Of a stretch of 64,000 nt of DNA, positions 35,524 to 43,214 are shown in pieces. This DNA comes from Lachnospiraceae bacterium XBD2001 (GTDB taxonomy: Bacteria > Bacillota > Clostridia > Lachnospirales > Lachnospiraceae): assembly GCA_900116395.1 (NCBI GenBank), contig FPAN01000002.1, forward strand, positions 62,001 to 126,000, in the 5' to 3' direction. Position 1 is the stretch's first letter. Each line of letters starts with the position of its first letter. Under the pieces are notes generated by a model that worked only from the letters and a program-made list of their open reading frames with translations, did not search any database and was not told the origin of the DNA. Both the position numbers and the translations under genes were made by a program.

Positions 35524-37980
35524 ATGAAACCAAAGAGCAAGTTCAACAAAGAACAGCTGAAGCAGGAAATTCGTGACAACGTACGTCGTACCTACCGTAA
35601 GGAATTCGAAGAGGCAACCAGTCAGGAAGTCTATCAGGCGGTAGCAGAAGCAGTGAAGGACGTGGTCATCGATGACTGGCTGAATACTCAGAAGGCAAAG
35701 AAAGAACGTCCGGTGAAGACCGTGGTGTATATGTCCATGGAGTTCTTAATGGGCCGTGCATTGGGAAATAACCTGATCAACCTGTGCGCCTATGATACGG
35801 TAAAAAAGGCATTGGATGAATTGGGTTACGACATCAATGCCATTGAGGATGAAGAGCCGGATCCGGCTCTTGGTAACGGTGGTTTGGGTCGATTGGCTGC
35901 CTGCTTCTTGGATTCTTTGACCACCCTTGGCTATTCTGCCTATGGTGCAGGTATCCATTACCACTATGGTATGTTCAAACAGCAAATCGTGGACGGATAC
36001 CAGCATGAGGTGCCGGATGACTGGTTGCGCAACGGTTACCCATTCGAACTGAAGCGCCCGGAATATACCTGTGAGGTGAAGTTCGGCGGATATGTACGTG
36101 CAGAGCAGCAGCCGGACGGCAACACCAAGTTCATTCATGAGAACTACAATTCCGTATTGGCGGTGCCATATGATATGCCAATCGTGGGATATAACAACGG
36201 TATCGTAAATACCCTGATGATGTGGGATGCAGAGCCGAAGCAGGAGTTCTCTTTGGATGCATTCGACCGTGGTGATTACAATCGTGCGGTAGAGGATGCC
36301 AACCTGGCTCGTAACCTGGTAGAGGTATTGTACCCGAACGATAACCATATTTCCGGTAAGGAACTGCGCTTGAAACAGCAGTACTTCTTCGTATCTGCAA
36401 CCTTGCAGCGATGCATCAAGCGTCACTTTATGAAGGCAAAGGATATTAAAACCTTACCGAAGTCCATGGTATTCCAGATGAACGATACCCATCCAACCCT
36501 GTGCGTTCCGGAGTTGATGCGAATTCTGTTGGATGAGTACGGATTGGGCTGGGATGAAGCCTGGGATATTACCACCAAGACGGTAGCCTACACCAACCAT
36601 ACGATTATGGCGGAAGCGTTAGAGAAGTGGCCAATTGATATTTTTTCCCGATTGCTTCCTCGTATCTACGACATTGTAGAAGAGATTAACCGTCGCTTCT
36701 GCATAGAAATCGAGCAGAAGTTCCCGGGCGATTACGAGAAGAAGAACCGCATGGCCATTGTACAGGATGGACAGGTGAAGATGGCACATCTTGCTATCGC
36801 AGCCTCATTCTCTGTTAACGGTGTTGCGGAATTACATACGGAAATTCTGAAGAAGCAGTCTCTGAAGGACTTCTACGATATGTATCCGAAGAAGTTCAAT
36901 AACAAGACCAACGGTATTACCCAGCGTCGCTTCCTGTTACACGGCAACCAGCTGTTGGCTGCTTGGGTAACGGATAAGATCGGTGACGGTTGGATTACCG
37001 ATTTGTCCCAGATGAAGAAGCTGGCAATTTATGCGGATGATAAGAAAGCGCAGCATGAGTTCATGAACATCAAGTACAAGAACAAGCAGCGCTTGGCAGA
37101 GTACATTCGTGTTCATAATGGAATAGAAGTAGACCCGACCTCCATTTTCGATGTTCAGGTAAAGCGTCTTCATGAGTACAAGCGTCAGCTGTTGAATATT
37201 CTTCATGTGATGTACGAGTACAACATGATCAAGGAGCATCCGGAGATTGAGTATTACCCGAAGACTTACATTTTCGGTGCCAAGGCTTCTGCCGGATATC
37301 ACATTGCCAAGTTGATTATCAAGTTGATCAACAATGTTGGTGCGGTAATCAATAACGATCGTTCCATCGACGGCAAGATTAAGGTGGTATTCATTGAGGA
37401 TTACAAGGTTTCCAATGCGGAGATGATTTTTGCTGCTGCGGATGTATCCGAGCAGATTTCTACAGCATCCAAGGAAGCCAGTGGTACCGGCAACATGAAG
37501 TTCATGTTAAATGGTGCAGTGACGATTGGTACCATGGATGGCGCCAATGTGGAGATGGTACAGGAGATGGGCGAAGAGAACGCCTTTATCTTCGGTATGA
37601 GCGCAGAGGAAGTCATCCAGCATGAGCGTAATCGTGATTACAATCCAATGGATATCTTCAACAGCGATTCCGATATCCGTAGAGTTTTGATGCAGCTGGT
37701 GAACGGATTCTACAGCCCGGACAATACCGAGTTGTTCCGTGATATTTACAACTCCCTGCTGAACACCCAGTGCACCCAGTATGCGGATACCTACTTCAAT
37801 TTGGCAGATTTCCGTTCCTACTGCGAAGCACAGGAGAAAATCCAGGAAGCTTACAAGGATGAGGCTCGTTGGGCCAAGATGGCAATGCTCAATGTTGCCA
37901 ATGTCGGTAAGTTCTCCTCCGACCGTACCATTGAAGAGTATGTGAAGGATATCTGGAAGATTAATAAGATTGAATTGTAA
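35524..37980 (+). CDS. glgP: glycogen/alpha-glucan phosphorylase
   Basis: PLP-dependent GT35 enzyme releasing glucose 1-phosphate from alpha-1,4-glucans. The 818-residue length is typical. The PLP lysine is K659 in the signature EASGTGNMKFMLNGA. Early segments YMSMEFLMGRAL and EEPDPALGNGGLGRLAACFLDSL are diagnostic. LQRCIKRH and VKRLHEYKRQLLNIL complete the pattern. TTTGGAGGG precedes the ATG. It is a single-gene unit with a double terminator; other glycogen genes are not in the window. Confidence 0.97.
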   Translation: MKPKSKFNKEQLKQEIRDNVRRTYRKEFEEATSQEVYQAVAEAVKDVVIDDWLNTQKAKKERPVKTVVYMSMEFLMGRALGNNLINLCAYDTVKKALDELGYDINAIEDEEPDPALGNGGLGRLAACFLDSLTTLGYSAYGAGIHYHYGMFKQQIVDGYQHEVPDDWLRNGYPFELKRPEYTCEVKFGGYVRAEQQPDGNTKFIHENYNSVLAVPYDMPIVGYNNGIVNTLMMWDAEPKQEFSLDAFDRGDYNRAVEDANLARNLVEVLYPNDNHISGKELRLKQQYFFVSATLQRCIKRHFMKAKDIKTLPKSMVFQMNDTHPTLCVPELMRILLDEYGLGWDEAWDITTKTVAYTNHTIMAEALEKWPIDIFSRLLPRIYDIVEEINRRFCIEIEQKFPGDYEKKNRMAIVQDGQVKMAHLAIAASFSVNGVAELHTEILKKQSLKDFYDMYPKKFNNKTNGITQRRFLLHGNQLLAAWVTDKIGDGWITDLSQMKKLAIYADDKKAQHEFMNIKYKNKQRLAEYIRVHNGIEVDPTSIFDVQVKRLHEYKRQLLNILHVMYEYNMIKEHPEIEYYPKTYIFGAKASAGYHIAKLIIKLINNVGAVINNDRSIDGKIKVVFIEDYKVSNAEMIFAAADVSEQISTASKEASGTGNMKFMLNGAVTIGTMDGANVEMVQEMGEENAFIFGMSAEEVIQHERNRDYNPMDIFNSDSDIRRVLMQLVNGFYSPDNTELFRDIYNSLLNTQCTQYADTYFNLADFRSYCEAQEKIQEAYKDEARWAKMAMLNVANVGKFSSDRTIEEYVKDIWKINKIEL

Positions 37981-37984
37981 TGAG

Positions 37985-38014
37985 AAGACCTCGGCACCTG
38001 CCGAGGTCTTTTTT
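37985..38014 (+). terminator. intrinsic terminator after glgP
   Basis: AAGACCTCGGC/GCCGAGGTCTT stem (37985-38010) with a short loop, then T to 38014. The T run is shared with a 39-bp palindromic element that starts inside it. Confidence 0.93.
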
Positions 38015-38047
38015 GACTCCCCGGGACGGAGTTAGGGAGTCATTTTT
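38009..38047 (+). repeat. 39-bp palindromic element, copy A (inverted pair with 40481-40519)
   Basis: T6, then GACTCCC-loop-GGGAGTC, then A and T5. It is the exact reverse complement, over 39 bases, of 40481-40519. It begins in the U tract of the glgP terminator and forms a second hairpin with its own T tail, so it would act as a tandem terminator. Loop sequence CGGGACGGAGTTA is identical in both copies. Confidence 0.9.
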
Positions 38048-38063
38048 CAGTAGATATGCTTTG

Positions 38064-38086
38064 TAGAATCGCATATACTGATTCTA
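38064..38086 (+). promoter_or_regulatory. candidate operator around a -10 box before the tautomerase gene
   Basis: TAGAATC (38064-38070) and GATTCTA (38080-38086) are perfect inverted arms flanking TATACT (38074-38079). No good -35 is visible at the right distance. A repressor bound here would cover the -10. Function inferred from geometry only. Confidence 0.45.
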
Positions 38087-38117
38087 GAAAAATTCATATA
38101 TGAAGGAGGAAACGATA

Positions 38118-38459
38118 ATGCCTTTTATTGATTCGAAGATTACGGTTCCGGTAACACCGGAGGTGAAAGAAGAGTTGAAATCCGAGCTGGGCAAGCTCAT
38201 TACTACACTGAATAAGACAGAAACTTATCTGATGGTTGGTATTGATGATGCTTACGATCTGTGGCTTGGTGGCAAGAAGTTGGAGAAGGGAGCTTACGTG
38301 TCCGTTAGCTTATATGGCAATGCGCCGGCCGCTTCCTACGACAAGCTGACCGGACAGATTTGTGCCCTGTTCGAAAGCAAACTTGGTATCCCGGGTAACG
38401 CTGTGTATGTCACCTACCATCCGGTGACCGACTGGGGCTGGAACGGAAGCAACTTCTAA
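38118..38459 (+). CDS. tautomerase, macrophage migration inhibitory factor (MIF) family
   Basis: 113 residues from the ATG at 38118, chosen because AAGGAGG lies 8-15 bases before it and because the mature protein must begin with Pro, the catalytic base of the tautomerase superfamily (MPFIDSKITV). The size (about 114) and the segments YLMVGIDDAY and SVSLYGNAPAASYDKLTGQICALFE fit the MIF/phenylpyruvate tautomerase group, a homotrimer acting on keto-enol substrates. The physiological substrate in bacteria is unknown. The next gene, an MFS carrier, starts 15 bp later, so the two form one operon. Confidence 0.85.
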   Translation: MPFIDSKITVPVTPEVKEELKSELGKLITTLNKTETYLMVGIDDAYDLWLGGKKLEKGAYVSVSLYGNAPAASYDKLTGQICALFESKLGIPGNAVYVTYHPVTDWGWNGSNF

Positions 38460-38474
38460 GGAGCCAATGGGATT

Positions 38475-39653
38475 ATGAAATATAGACCGACCATACAGTA
38501 TAGTATGATCCAAGGAATTTTCTGGGGATGCTTTGCCTTGGTTTTTGCATTCTCAAGCGTATACCTTCTGGCGAAGGGATTCACCAACACCCAGGTAGGT
38601 TATGTTATGGCAGCAGGCAGCGCGCTTTCTGCTCTGTTGCAACCGGCCTTGGGCGGATTTGTGGATCGAAGTAAAAAACTGATTTTGCATTCGGTCCTCA
38701 TCGCCCTGTCCATGATTATGATTGTTCTGGCCGGCCTGCTCTTGAGTCTAGGGAAGACATTCTGGCTGATTGCACTGCTCTACGGACTGCTGGTAACCTT
38801 CCAGCAGATGATTACGCCGATTACTTATTCTTTAAGCATGTTTTTCCTATCCCGTGGTGTGCACATCAACTTCGGAATCGCCCGGGGCATCGGCTCGATT
38901 TCTTATGCGGTGGTAGCTGCAGTGCTTGGGGTATTAGTAGAAAAGTGGAACGAAGACTTGGTGATTGCATGTGTCATCATTTTCTATGCAGTCTTTTTAG
39001 TTGTAGTTGCAACATTTCATTTTCACGGGGTAAAAGAAGAAAAGCTGCCCCAAGAAGTGCAAGAGAAAAAGGGCGGCGGCATGATTGCTTTTGTTCGCGA
39101 AAATCCTGCGTTCTCCGTTGTACTGCTTGGCAACGTGTTCGTTTTTATCAGTCATAATATTTTAAATAATTACCTGTTTCAGATTGTGGAATACCACGGG
39201 TATGGCAGCAAAGAAATGGGCTACGCGGCTGCGGTGGCAGCGGTTTTCGAACTGCCGACACTGTTTCTGTTGTCTCGAATTAACAGTAAGATTTCTTCGG
39301 CCAACCTGTTTCGATTATCTATGGTGTTCTTTTTCTTAAAGAATCTGTGCCTGTATCTGGCAACCGGTATGCCGATGATCTATTTTGCCATGAGCTTGCA
39401 TATCTTAGGATACGGCTTGTTCGCAGGTATTAGCGTCATTTATGTGAATGAAAGCATAGCGGTGCAGGACCAGACCCGTGGACAGGCCCTGATGACTATG
39501 ACGGTGACTTTGGGTGCCGTGATCGGAAGCTTACTTGGTGGCAGTCTAATCGACCGCATTCAAGTCCCGGGAATGTTGCTCGTTTCCGGAGTAATTGCGC
39601 TCATTGGTACCATTATTGTTAGTATTTTTGCAAGAAAAACCGGAGGCCATTAA
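38475..39653 (+). CDS. MFS transporter, MFS_1-like (LacY/HcaT-like) type
   Basis: A 392-residue carrier with about twelve membrane helices and short loops. The motif between helices 2 and 3 is PALGGFVDRSKKLIL. The layout and IARGIGSISYAVVAAVLGVL (helix 5 region) resemble the PF12832 group that includes 3-phenylpropionate-type and nucleoside-type carriers. It follows a MIF-type tautomerase, so an aromatic or enolisable acid would be a reasonable but unproven substrate. A hairpin covers its stop codon. Confidence 0.8.
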   Translation: MKYRPTIQYSMIQGIFWGCFALVFAFSSVYLLAKGFTNTQVGYVMAAGSALSALLQPALGGFVDRSKKLILHSVLIALSMIMIVLAGLLLSLGKTFWLIALLYGLLVTFQQMITPITYSLSMFFLSRGVHINFGIARGIGSISYAVVAAVLGVLVEKWNEDLVIACVIIFYAVFLVVVATFHFHGVKEEKLPQEVQEKKGGGMIAFVRENPAFSVVLLGNVFVFISHNILNNYLFQIVEYHGYGSKEMGYAAAVAAVFELPTLFLLSRINSKISSANLFRLSMVFFFLKNLCLYLATGMPMIYFAMSLHILGYGLFAGISVIYVNESIAVQDQTRGQALMTMTVTLGAVIGSLLGGSLIDRIQVPGMLLVSGVIALIGTIIVSIFARKTGGH

Positions 39654-39668
39654 GGTCTCCGGTTCTTT
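39638..39668. terminator. hairpin between convergent genes
   Basis: AACCGGAGGCC/GGTCTCCGGTT (39638-39648 with 39654-39664), loop ATTAA, one wobble; it contains the stop codon of the MFS gene. Weak T tracts lie on either side, so it may serve both converging units. Confidence 0.6.
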
Positions 39669-39671
39669 ACG

Positions 39672-39896
39672 CTATACGCGTGCATCTAAGGATTTGAATA
39701 AGGTGGCAAGTCCTACCACTGCAAGGATTGGAATCGCAATGTATAACAATCCTTTAAAGAGGAAGAATAAAATAATCAGCGGCAGGAATACCAGTGTGAA
39801 TAACACCTTGGTCAGTCCCCAAGCCATATCAAATGCAAAACCAATCAGTCTGCCAAAAATTCCAAACATGCAAATTAAGAAAACAAAAGTAAACAT
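39672..39896 (-). CDS. small membrane protein
   Basis: 74 residues from the ATG at 39896, which is preceded by GGAGGAAATGAT on the - strand; a longer start would include that SD. Nearly all of it is hydrophobic, with two long segments (about 1-25 and 30-68) and only a few charged residues (K30, K48, and the KSLDARV tail). It lies 24 bases downstream of the helical protein gene at 39921-40343, so both are probably one transcript. No family recognised. Confidence 0.7.
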   Translation of the reverse strand: MFTFVFLICMFGIFGRLIGFAFDMAWGLTKVLFTLVFLPLIILFFLFKGLLYIAIPILAVVGLATLFKSLDARV

Positions 39897-39920
39897 ATCA
39901 TTTCCTCCTTCCAACAAACG

Positions 39921-40343
39921 TTAATAAGTTAATCTCTCTTGTAATTCACGGCGGATTCCTGTAACCTGACGAATCGCATCGTCACACTGACGCTTGGCAT
40001 CAGCGATTTTTGACTGTGCAATCACATCCATTAACAATCCATCAAAAATAAAATCTGCAAAGGTAATCAGTTCATCGATGTGAATGGAACTGTAACCGGA
40101 CACATCCCGAAGCTCTCGACTGAATTGTTGCAGCGCGTATTTTGCTTCCTCGATTTCACGCTCCGCATCACCCATGCGAGAGTGCTTAAAAAGACCGGTG
40201 ATGACGCCGCCTCCTAAGATATCAACGATGCCCCAGTTACTTGCTTTGTTTAGGTACACTCTTGCATTTTGCAGATGATACAGCGCGTTATCGGCTGCCT
40301 GTATTGCTTCTTGGATTTCTCTACTTTCTATGTCACTTAACAT
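39921..40343 (-). CDS. hypothetical helical protein
   Basis: 140 residues from the ATG at 40343, preceded by AGAGGAAG. It is rich in helix-forming residues with heptad-like runs (EIQEAIQAADNALYHLQNA near the N-terminus and DAKRQCDDAIRQVTGIRRE at the C-terminus). A small glycine segment (VDILGGGVITGLF, about 38-51) could touch a membrane. It resembles small proteins that accompany TelA/XpaC genes in Lachnospiraceae, but I cannot name its family. It is separated from telA by a terminator and the 39-bp repeat. Confidence 0.7.
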   Translation of the reverse strand: MLSDIESREIQEAIQAADNALYHLQNARVYLNKASNWGIVDILGGGVITGLFKHSRMGDAEREIEEAKYALQQFSRELRDVSGYSSIHIDELITFADFIFDGLLMDVIAQSKIADAKRQCDDAIRQVTGIRRELQERLTY

Positions 40344-40403
40344 ATTTTTCTTCCTCTTTGATAATGGTGGGATGAACGTCATCCCGTTTCGTTTTTGTTA
40401 AGC

Positions 40404-40460
40404 TGATGATACATCCGCCGGTGGGCCGGATAAATGTATAGTTGGAACGATTATATACCT
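40404..40460 (-). promoter_or_regulatory. promoter and hairpin leader of the 39.7-40.3 kb minus-strand pair
   Basis: On the - strand a perfect TATAAT lies at 40457-40452; the -35 is poor. Just downstream, ATACATCCGCCGG can pair with CCGGATAAATGTAT (about 40409-40439) to form a bulged hairpin in the 5' leader. Confidence 0.45.
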
Positions 40461-40480
40461 CTATTTTTCTATTTTGGAGA

Positions 40481-40519
40481 AAAAATGACTCCCTAACTCC
40501 GTCCCGGGGAGTCAAAAAA
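40481..40519 (-). repeat. 39-bp palindromic element, copy B (inverted pair with 38009-38047)
   Basis: Exact reverse complement of 38009-38047. As in copy A, reading with the terminated gene (telA, - strand) the order is terminator stem, T run, GACTCCC-loop-GGGAGTC, A, T5. The two copies are about 2.4 kb apart and bracket four genes. Confidence 0.9.
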
Positions 40520-40546
40520 AGAGGATTGCCCGATCGGGCAATCCTC
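40514..40546 (-). terminator. intrinsic terminator after telA
   Basis: A perfect 26-base palindrome, GAGGATTGCCCG to CGGGCAATCCTC (40521-40546), followed on the - strand by T7 (40520-40514). Confidence 0.92.
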
Positions 40547-40563
40547 CTGCGCAGGCAGTAAAT

Positions 40564-41715
40564 TTAGTTCGCTTTGGAAGCCTCTAACATCTTCTCCTTC
40601 AACTGGTTCTCGATATTAACAAGTTCCTTCTCAGCTTCGGCACGCTTCTGCTTGCCTTCTGCCTGAATCTTGATCACTTCATCGATGGTGGAGATGAGCT
40701 GCTCGTTGGTGTGCTTCAAGGTCTCTACATCAACGATACCACGCTCGGATTCCTTGGCACTCTCAATGGTAGCCATCTTCAGCTTGTCTGCATTCTTACG
40801 AAGCAACTCGTTGGTTGCATCGGATACTGCGTGCTGAGCGGCAGCAGCCTGGTTGGCATGCTCTACACCAAGAGCAATGACCATCTGATTCTTCCACAAC
40901 GGAATGGTGTTCACGATGGTGGACTGAATCTTCTCGGACATTAAGGTGTCGGAGTTCTGAATCATACGAATCTGAGGAGCGGTCTGAAGGGAGATGGTTC
41001 TGGTTAATTCCAGATCGTAGATCTTCTTCTCGAAACGGTCGCACTTCTCAGCCAAATCCTTTGCAGCCTGTGCATCTTCCGGAAGACCGGTCTGTGCAGC
41101 GGTTGCCTGTAACTCTTTGAGCTTGGTGTTACGAACTTCCTCTAACTTCTGCTTGCCGGCAACGATGTACATGGTCAACTCACGGAAATAGGTGAGGTTG
41201 GCATCATACATCTTGTCCAACATCTTGATATCTTTTAACAGAATTGCCTGGTGCTTATCTAACTCTGCAGCGATGGTCTCTACATTGGTCTCTACTTTGC
41301 TGTAACGTGCCTGCAGGTTGGTCAGCTTATTGGCACCCTTCTTAAAAATAGAGAAAAGTCCCTTCTCGTTCTCATCAACGTCGAAGTTCTTCAGCTCACC
41401 AACTAAGTTGCTAAGCATCTCGCCGGTCTCGCCCATGTCCTTGGTGCGAACGGAGCTAAGTGCATTCTCGGAAAACTCAGAGAGCTTCTTCTGTGTTCCA
41501 ACGCCATAAGTCAAAATTGCGTCGGTGTTCTCAATGTCGATCTGCTGGGAAAAAGCATCTACCTGAGCCTGCTCCTCAGCGGTCAGCTGATAGGAATCGG
41601 TCATCTGGTCATCCTGTGCAACAACAGCAGGAACTTCATTGGTCTTAGGGGTAGCAGCCTCTCCAAAAGTAAGAGTAGGTGCTGCGACTTCGAATTCCTT
41701 TACTTCGGTATCCAT
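40564..41715 (-). CDS. telA: TelA-family toxic anion resistance protein
   Basis: 383 residues from the ATG at 41715, six bases after AGGAGG; the longer frame starts upstream of that SD. TelA/KlaA proteins are cytosolic helical proteins first linked to tellurite resistance; in Bacillota they are general stress proteins of unknown mechanism. The central part (about 60-330) is helical with ARYSKVETNVETIAAELD and the conserved segment QTAPQIRMIQNSD; the end is a Lys/Glu coiled coil. It lies 61 bp downstream of xpaC, a frequent partner gene. Confidence 0.9.
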   Translation of the reverse strand: MDTEVKEFEVAAPTLTFGEAATPKTNEVPAVVAQDDQMTDSYQLTAEEQAQVDAFSQQIDIENTDAILTYGVGTQKKLSEFSENALSSVRTKDMGETGEMLSNLVGELKNFDVDENEKGLFSIFKKGANKLTNLQARYSKVETNVETIAAELDKHQAILLKDIKMLDKMYDANLTYFRELTMYIVAGKQKLEEVRNTKLKELQATAAQTGLPEDAQAAKDLAEKCDRFEKKIYDLELTRTISLQTAPQIRMIQNSDTLMSEKIQSTIVNTIPLWKNQMVIALGVEHANQAAAAQHAVSDATNELLRKNADKLKMATIESAKESERGIVDVETLKHTNEQLISTIDEVIKIQAEGKQKRAEAEKELVNIENQLKEKMLEASKAN

Positions 41716-41776
41716 ATAATCCTCCTTATGAATCGCCGCCCTGATGCGGCTGATTAACATTTTTTATGTGAAAGCA

Positions 41777-43027
41777 CTATTCGTGCATTTCAGCCATTGC
41801 ATTCTCGGTGAGACCGTCCTGTGCCATCATGGTCTTCATGACGGAGATGTCACTGGAAACATCCCAGGCTGTGCGCTGGAACATCTGGTCCAAAAGATTG
41901 GCAAATGCCTGGTTGATGACATTCATGGCATCCTCAATCTCATAACGGGTGTTGCGGACGTTTTCGCCTTCGCCACCCTGATTCTGAATGTCTACATAAG
42001 CAACCAACAGCTTCTCTGTGGTTGGCAGATAGTAGGACATAAAACGACGTAATTCCCCGGCACTCTTCGGTTCGGTCTGAACCTTGTCGAAGATGCGCTT
42101 CATAATGTCTTCCAACTCGTAGAGCTTGTTGGACATTTCCTGGTCATCCGGAATCATATCATTGTAGTCCCGAACTTTGCGCAGGTAGGAGTGGCCTTCG
42201 TTCAGAAGTTCCTGTACCTCCGGGCTGACACCGGCTCTGCCTGCCTTCATGGCATCGTCCTCTGCCTTCTGAGCCAGAAGAGCATCTTCCTTGGCGGCAC
42301 TAAGTCTTGCAGCTTCCGTACGCTGGTATTCTTTATAAACATTGTCGGTTAACATCAAGGTCTTACGGTCCTTATCGAAGGTTGCGTAAGGAATAATGTT
42401 CTTAATATGCAGTCTCTGAATATCGGAGAGCACCTGCTTCGTGGAAAAACCGGAAGCATTGGCCAAGTGGTCAATGGAAATGTATTCCTGGTTGCCAACG
42501 ATGGTTCCGTAGATTTTGTAGCGGGACAGAAGCTTGTTCCCTTTAATTCCGGAACGAAACAGTCCGAAGGCGGACAACAGCAATACACCAACGGTACTCA
42601 TTCCAATCAAAAGCCCCGGTGTCATGCCTACAACAAACGCACGAACACCCATAGAGAAGGTGGCTACACCAAGGCCGAAGGTTGTAATTCCACCCACCAC
42701 TGATTTGGCGATGTTGCCACCGTTAGATACGTAACGGGGCATGAACGGAGTCCGGTTGTTACGGAAAGTGGTCTGGAATGTTCGATTAATCATCGGTGGG
42801 GTCGTAGAACCCGGCATCGGTGGCGTATTCACCCGAGGGGAATTGCTTACATAGCCGGATTGATAGACGGTATTATTGTTCACAGTTTCGCGAATGGTGC
42901 CGGCTGTGTGGCTGACGGTATCGCGAAGCTCATTTCCGAGATTTGTATAATTGTTGGTTTCGATGGCCCGAGTGACGCTGTCTAGAATCTCGCGTCCGGC
43001 ATCGGAAAAGATGTCTTCCATACTCAT
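41777..43027 (-). CDS. XpaC-like protein (5-bromo-4-chloroindolyl phosphate hydrolysis family)
   Basis: A 416-residue membrane protein of the XpaC family, named from a Bacillus gene linked to indolyl phosphate hydrolysis; the true function is unknown and it often pairs with telA. The N-terminal 90 residues are Asn/Thr/Pro-rich and probably disordered. Two hydrophobic segments (about 104-133 and 136-158) follow, then a cytosolic helical region with LANASGFSTKQVLSDIQRLH and a Glu-rich tail. GGAGG lies 6 bases before the ATG. It is divergent from the ClpX gene across 187 bp. Confidence 0.85.
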   Translation of the reverse strand: MSMEDIFSDAGREILDSVTRAIETNNYTNLGNELRDTVSHTAGTIRETVNNNTVYQSGYVSNSPRVNTPPMPGSTTPPMINRTFQTTFRNNRTPFMPRYVSNGGNIAKSVVGGITTFGLGVATFSMGVRAFVVGMTPGLLIGMSTVGVLLLSAFGLFRSGIKGNKLLSRYKIYGTIVGNQEYISIDHLANASGFSTKQVLSDIQRLHIKNIIPYATFDKDRKTLMLTDNVYKEYQRTEAARLSAAKEDALLAQKAEDDAMKAGRAGVSPEVQELLNEGHSYLRKVRDYNDMIPDDQEMSNKLYELEDIMKRIFDKVQTEPKSAGELRRFMSYYLPTTEKLLVAYVDIQNQGGEGENVRNTRYEIEDAMNVINQAFANLLDQMFQRTAWDVSSDISVMKTMMAQDGLTENAMAEMHE

Positions 43028-43146
43028 AGTGATCCTCCAAACTTCCTTACTATTTTATCTGATTATATAAGGAAAATAAAGGACATAATCACTAAACTTG
43101 TGGTTGAATCCAAATCTTAAAAAAATATAAACAAAGCGCCATTCGG

Positions 43147-43175
43147 TTGAGATTCCATGGGGACTTCTTTATAAT
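43147..43175 (+). promoter_or_regulatory. promoter of the ClpX-like gene
   Basis: -35 TTGAGA (43147-43152) and -10 TATAAT (43170-43175), spacer 17, 39 bp before the ATG. On the opposite strand a TATAAT just upstream of xpaC may serve that gene, but its -35 is unclear. Confidence 0.75.
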
Positions 43176-43214
43176 TAGGTTGTTAAATGGGAAAAGTGAA
43201 AGCAGGTGTAAACC

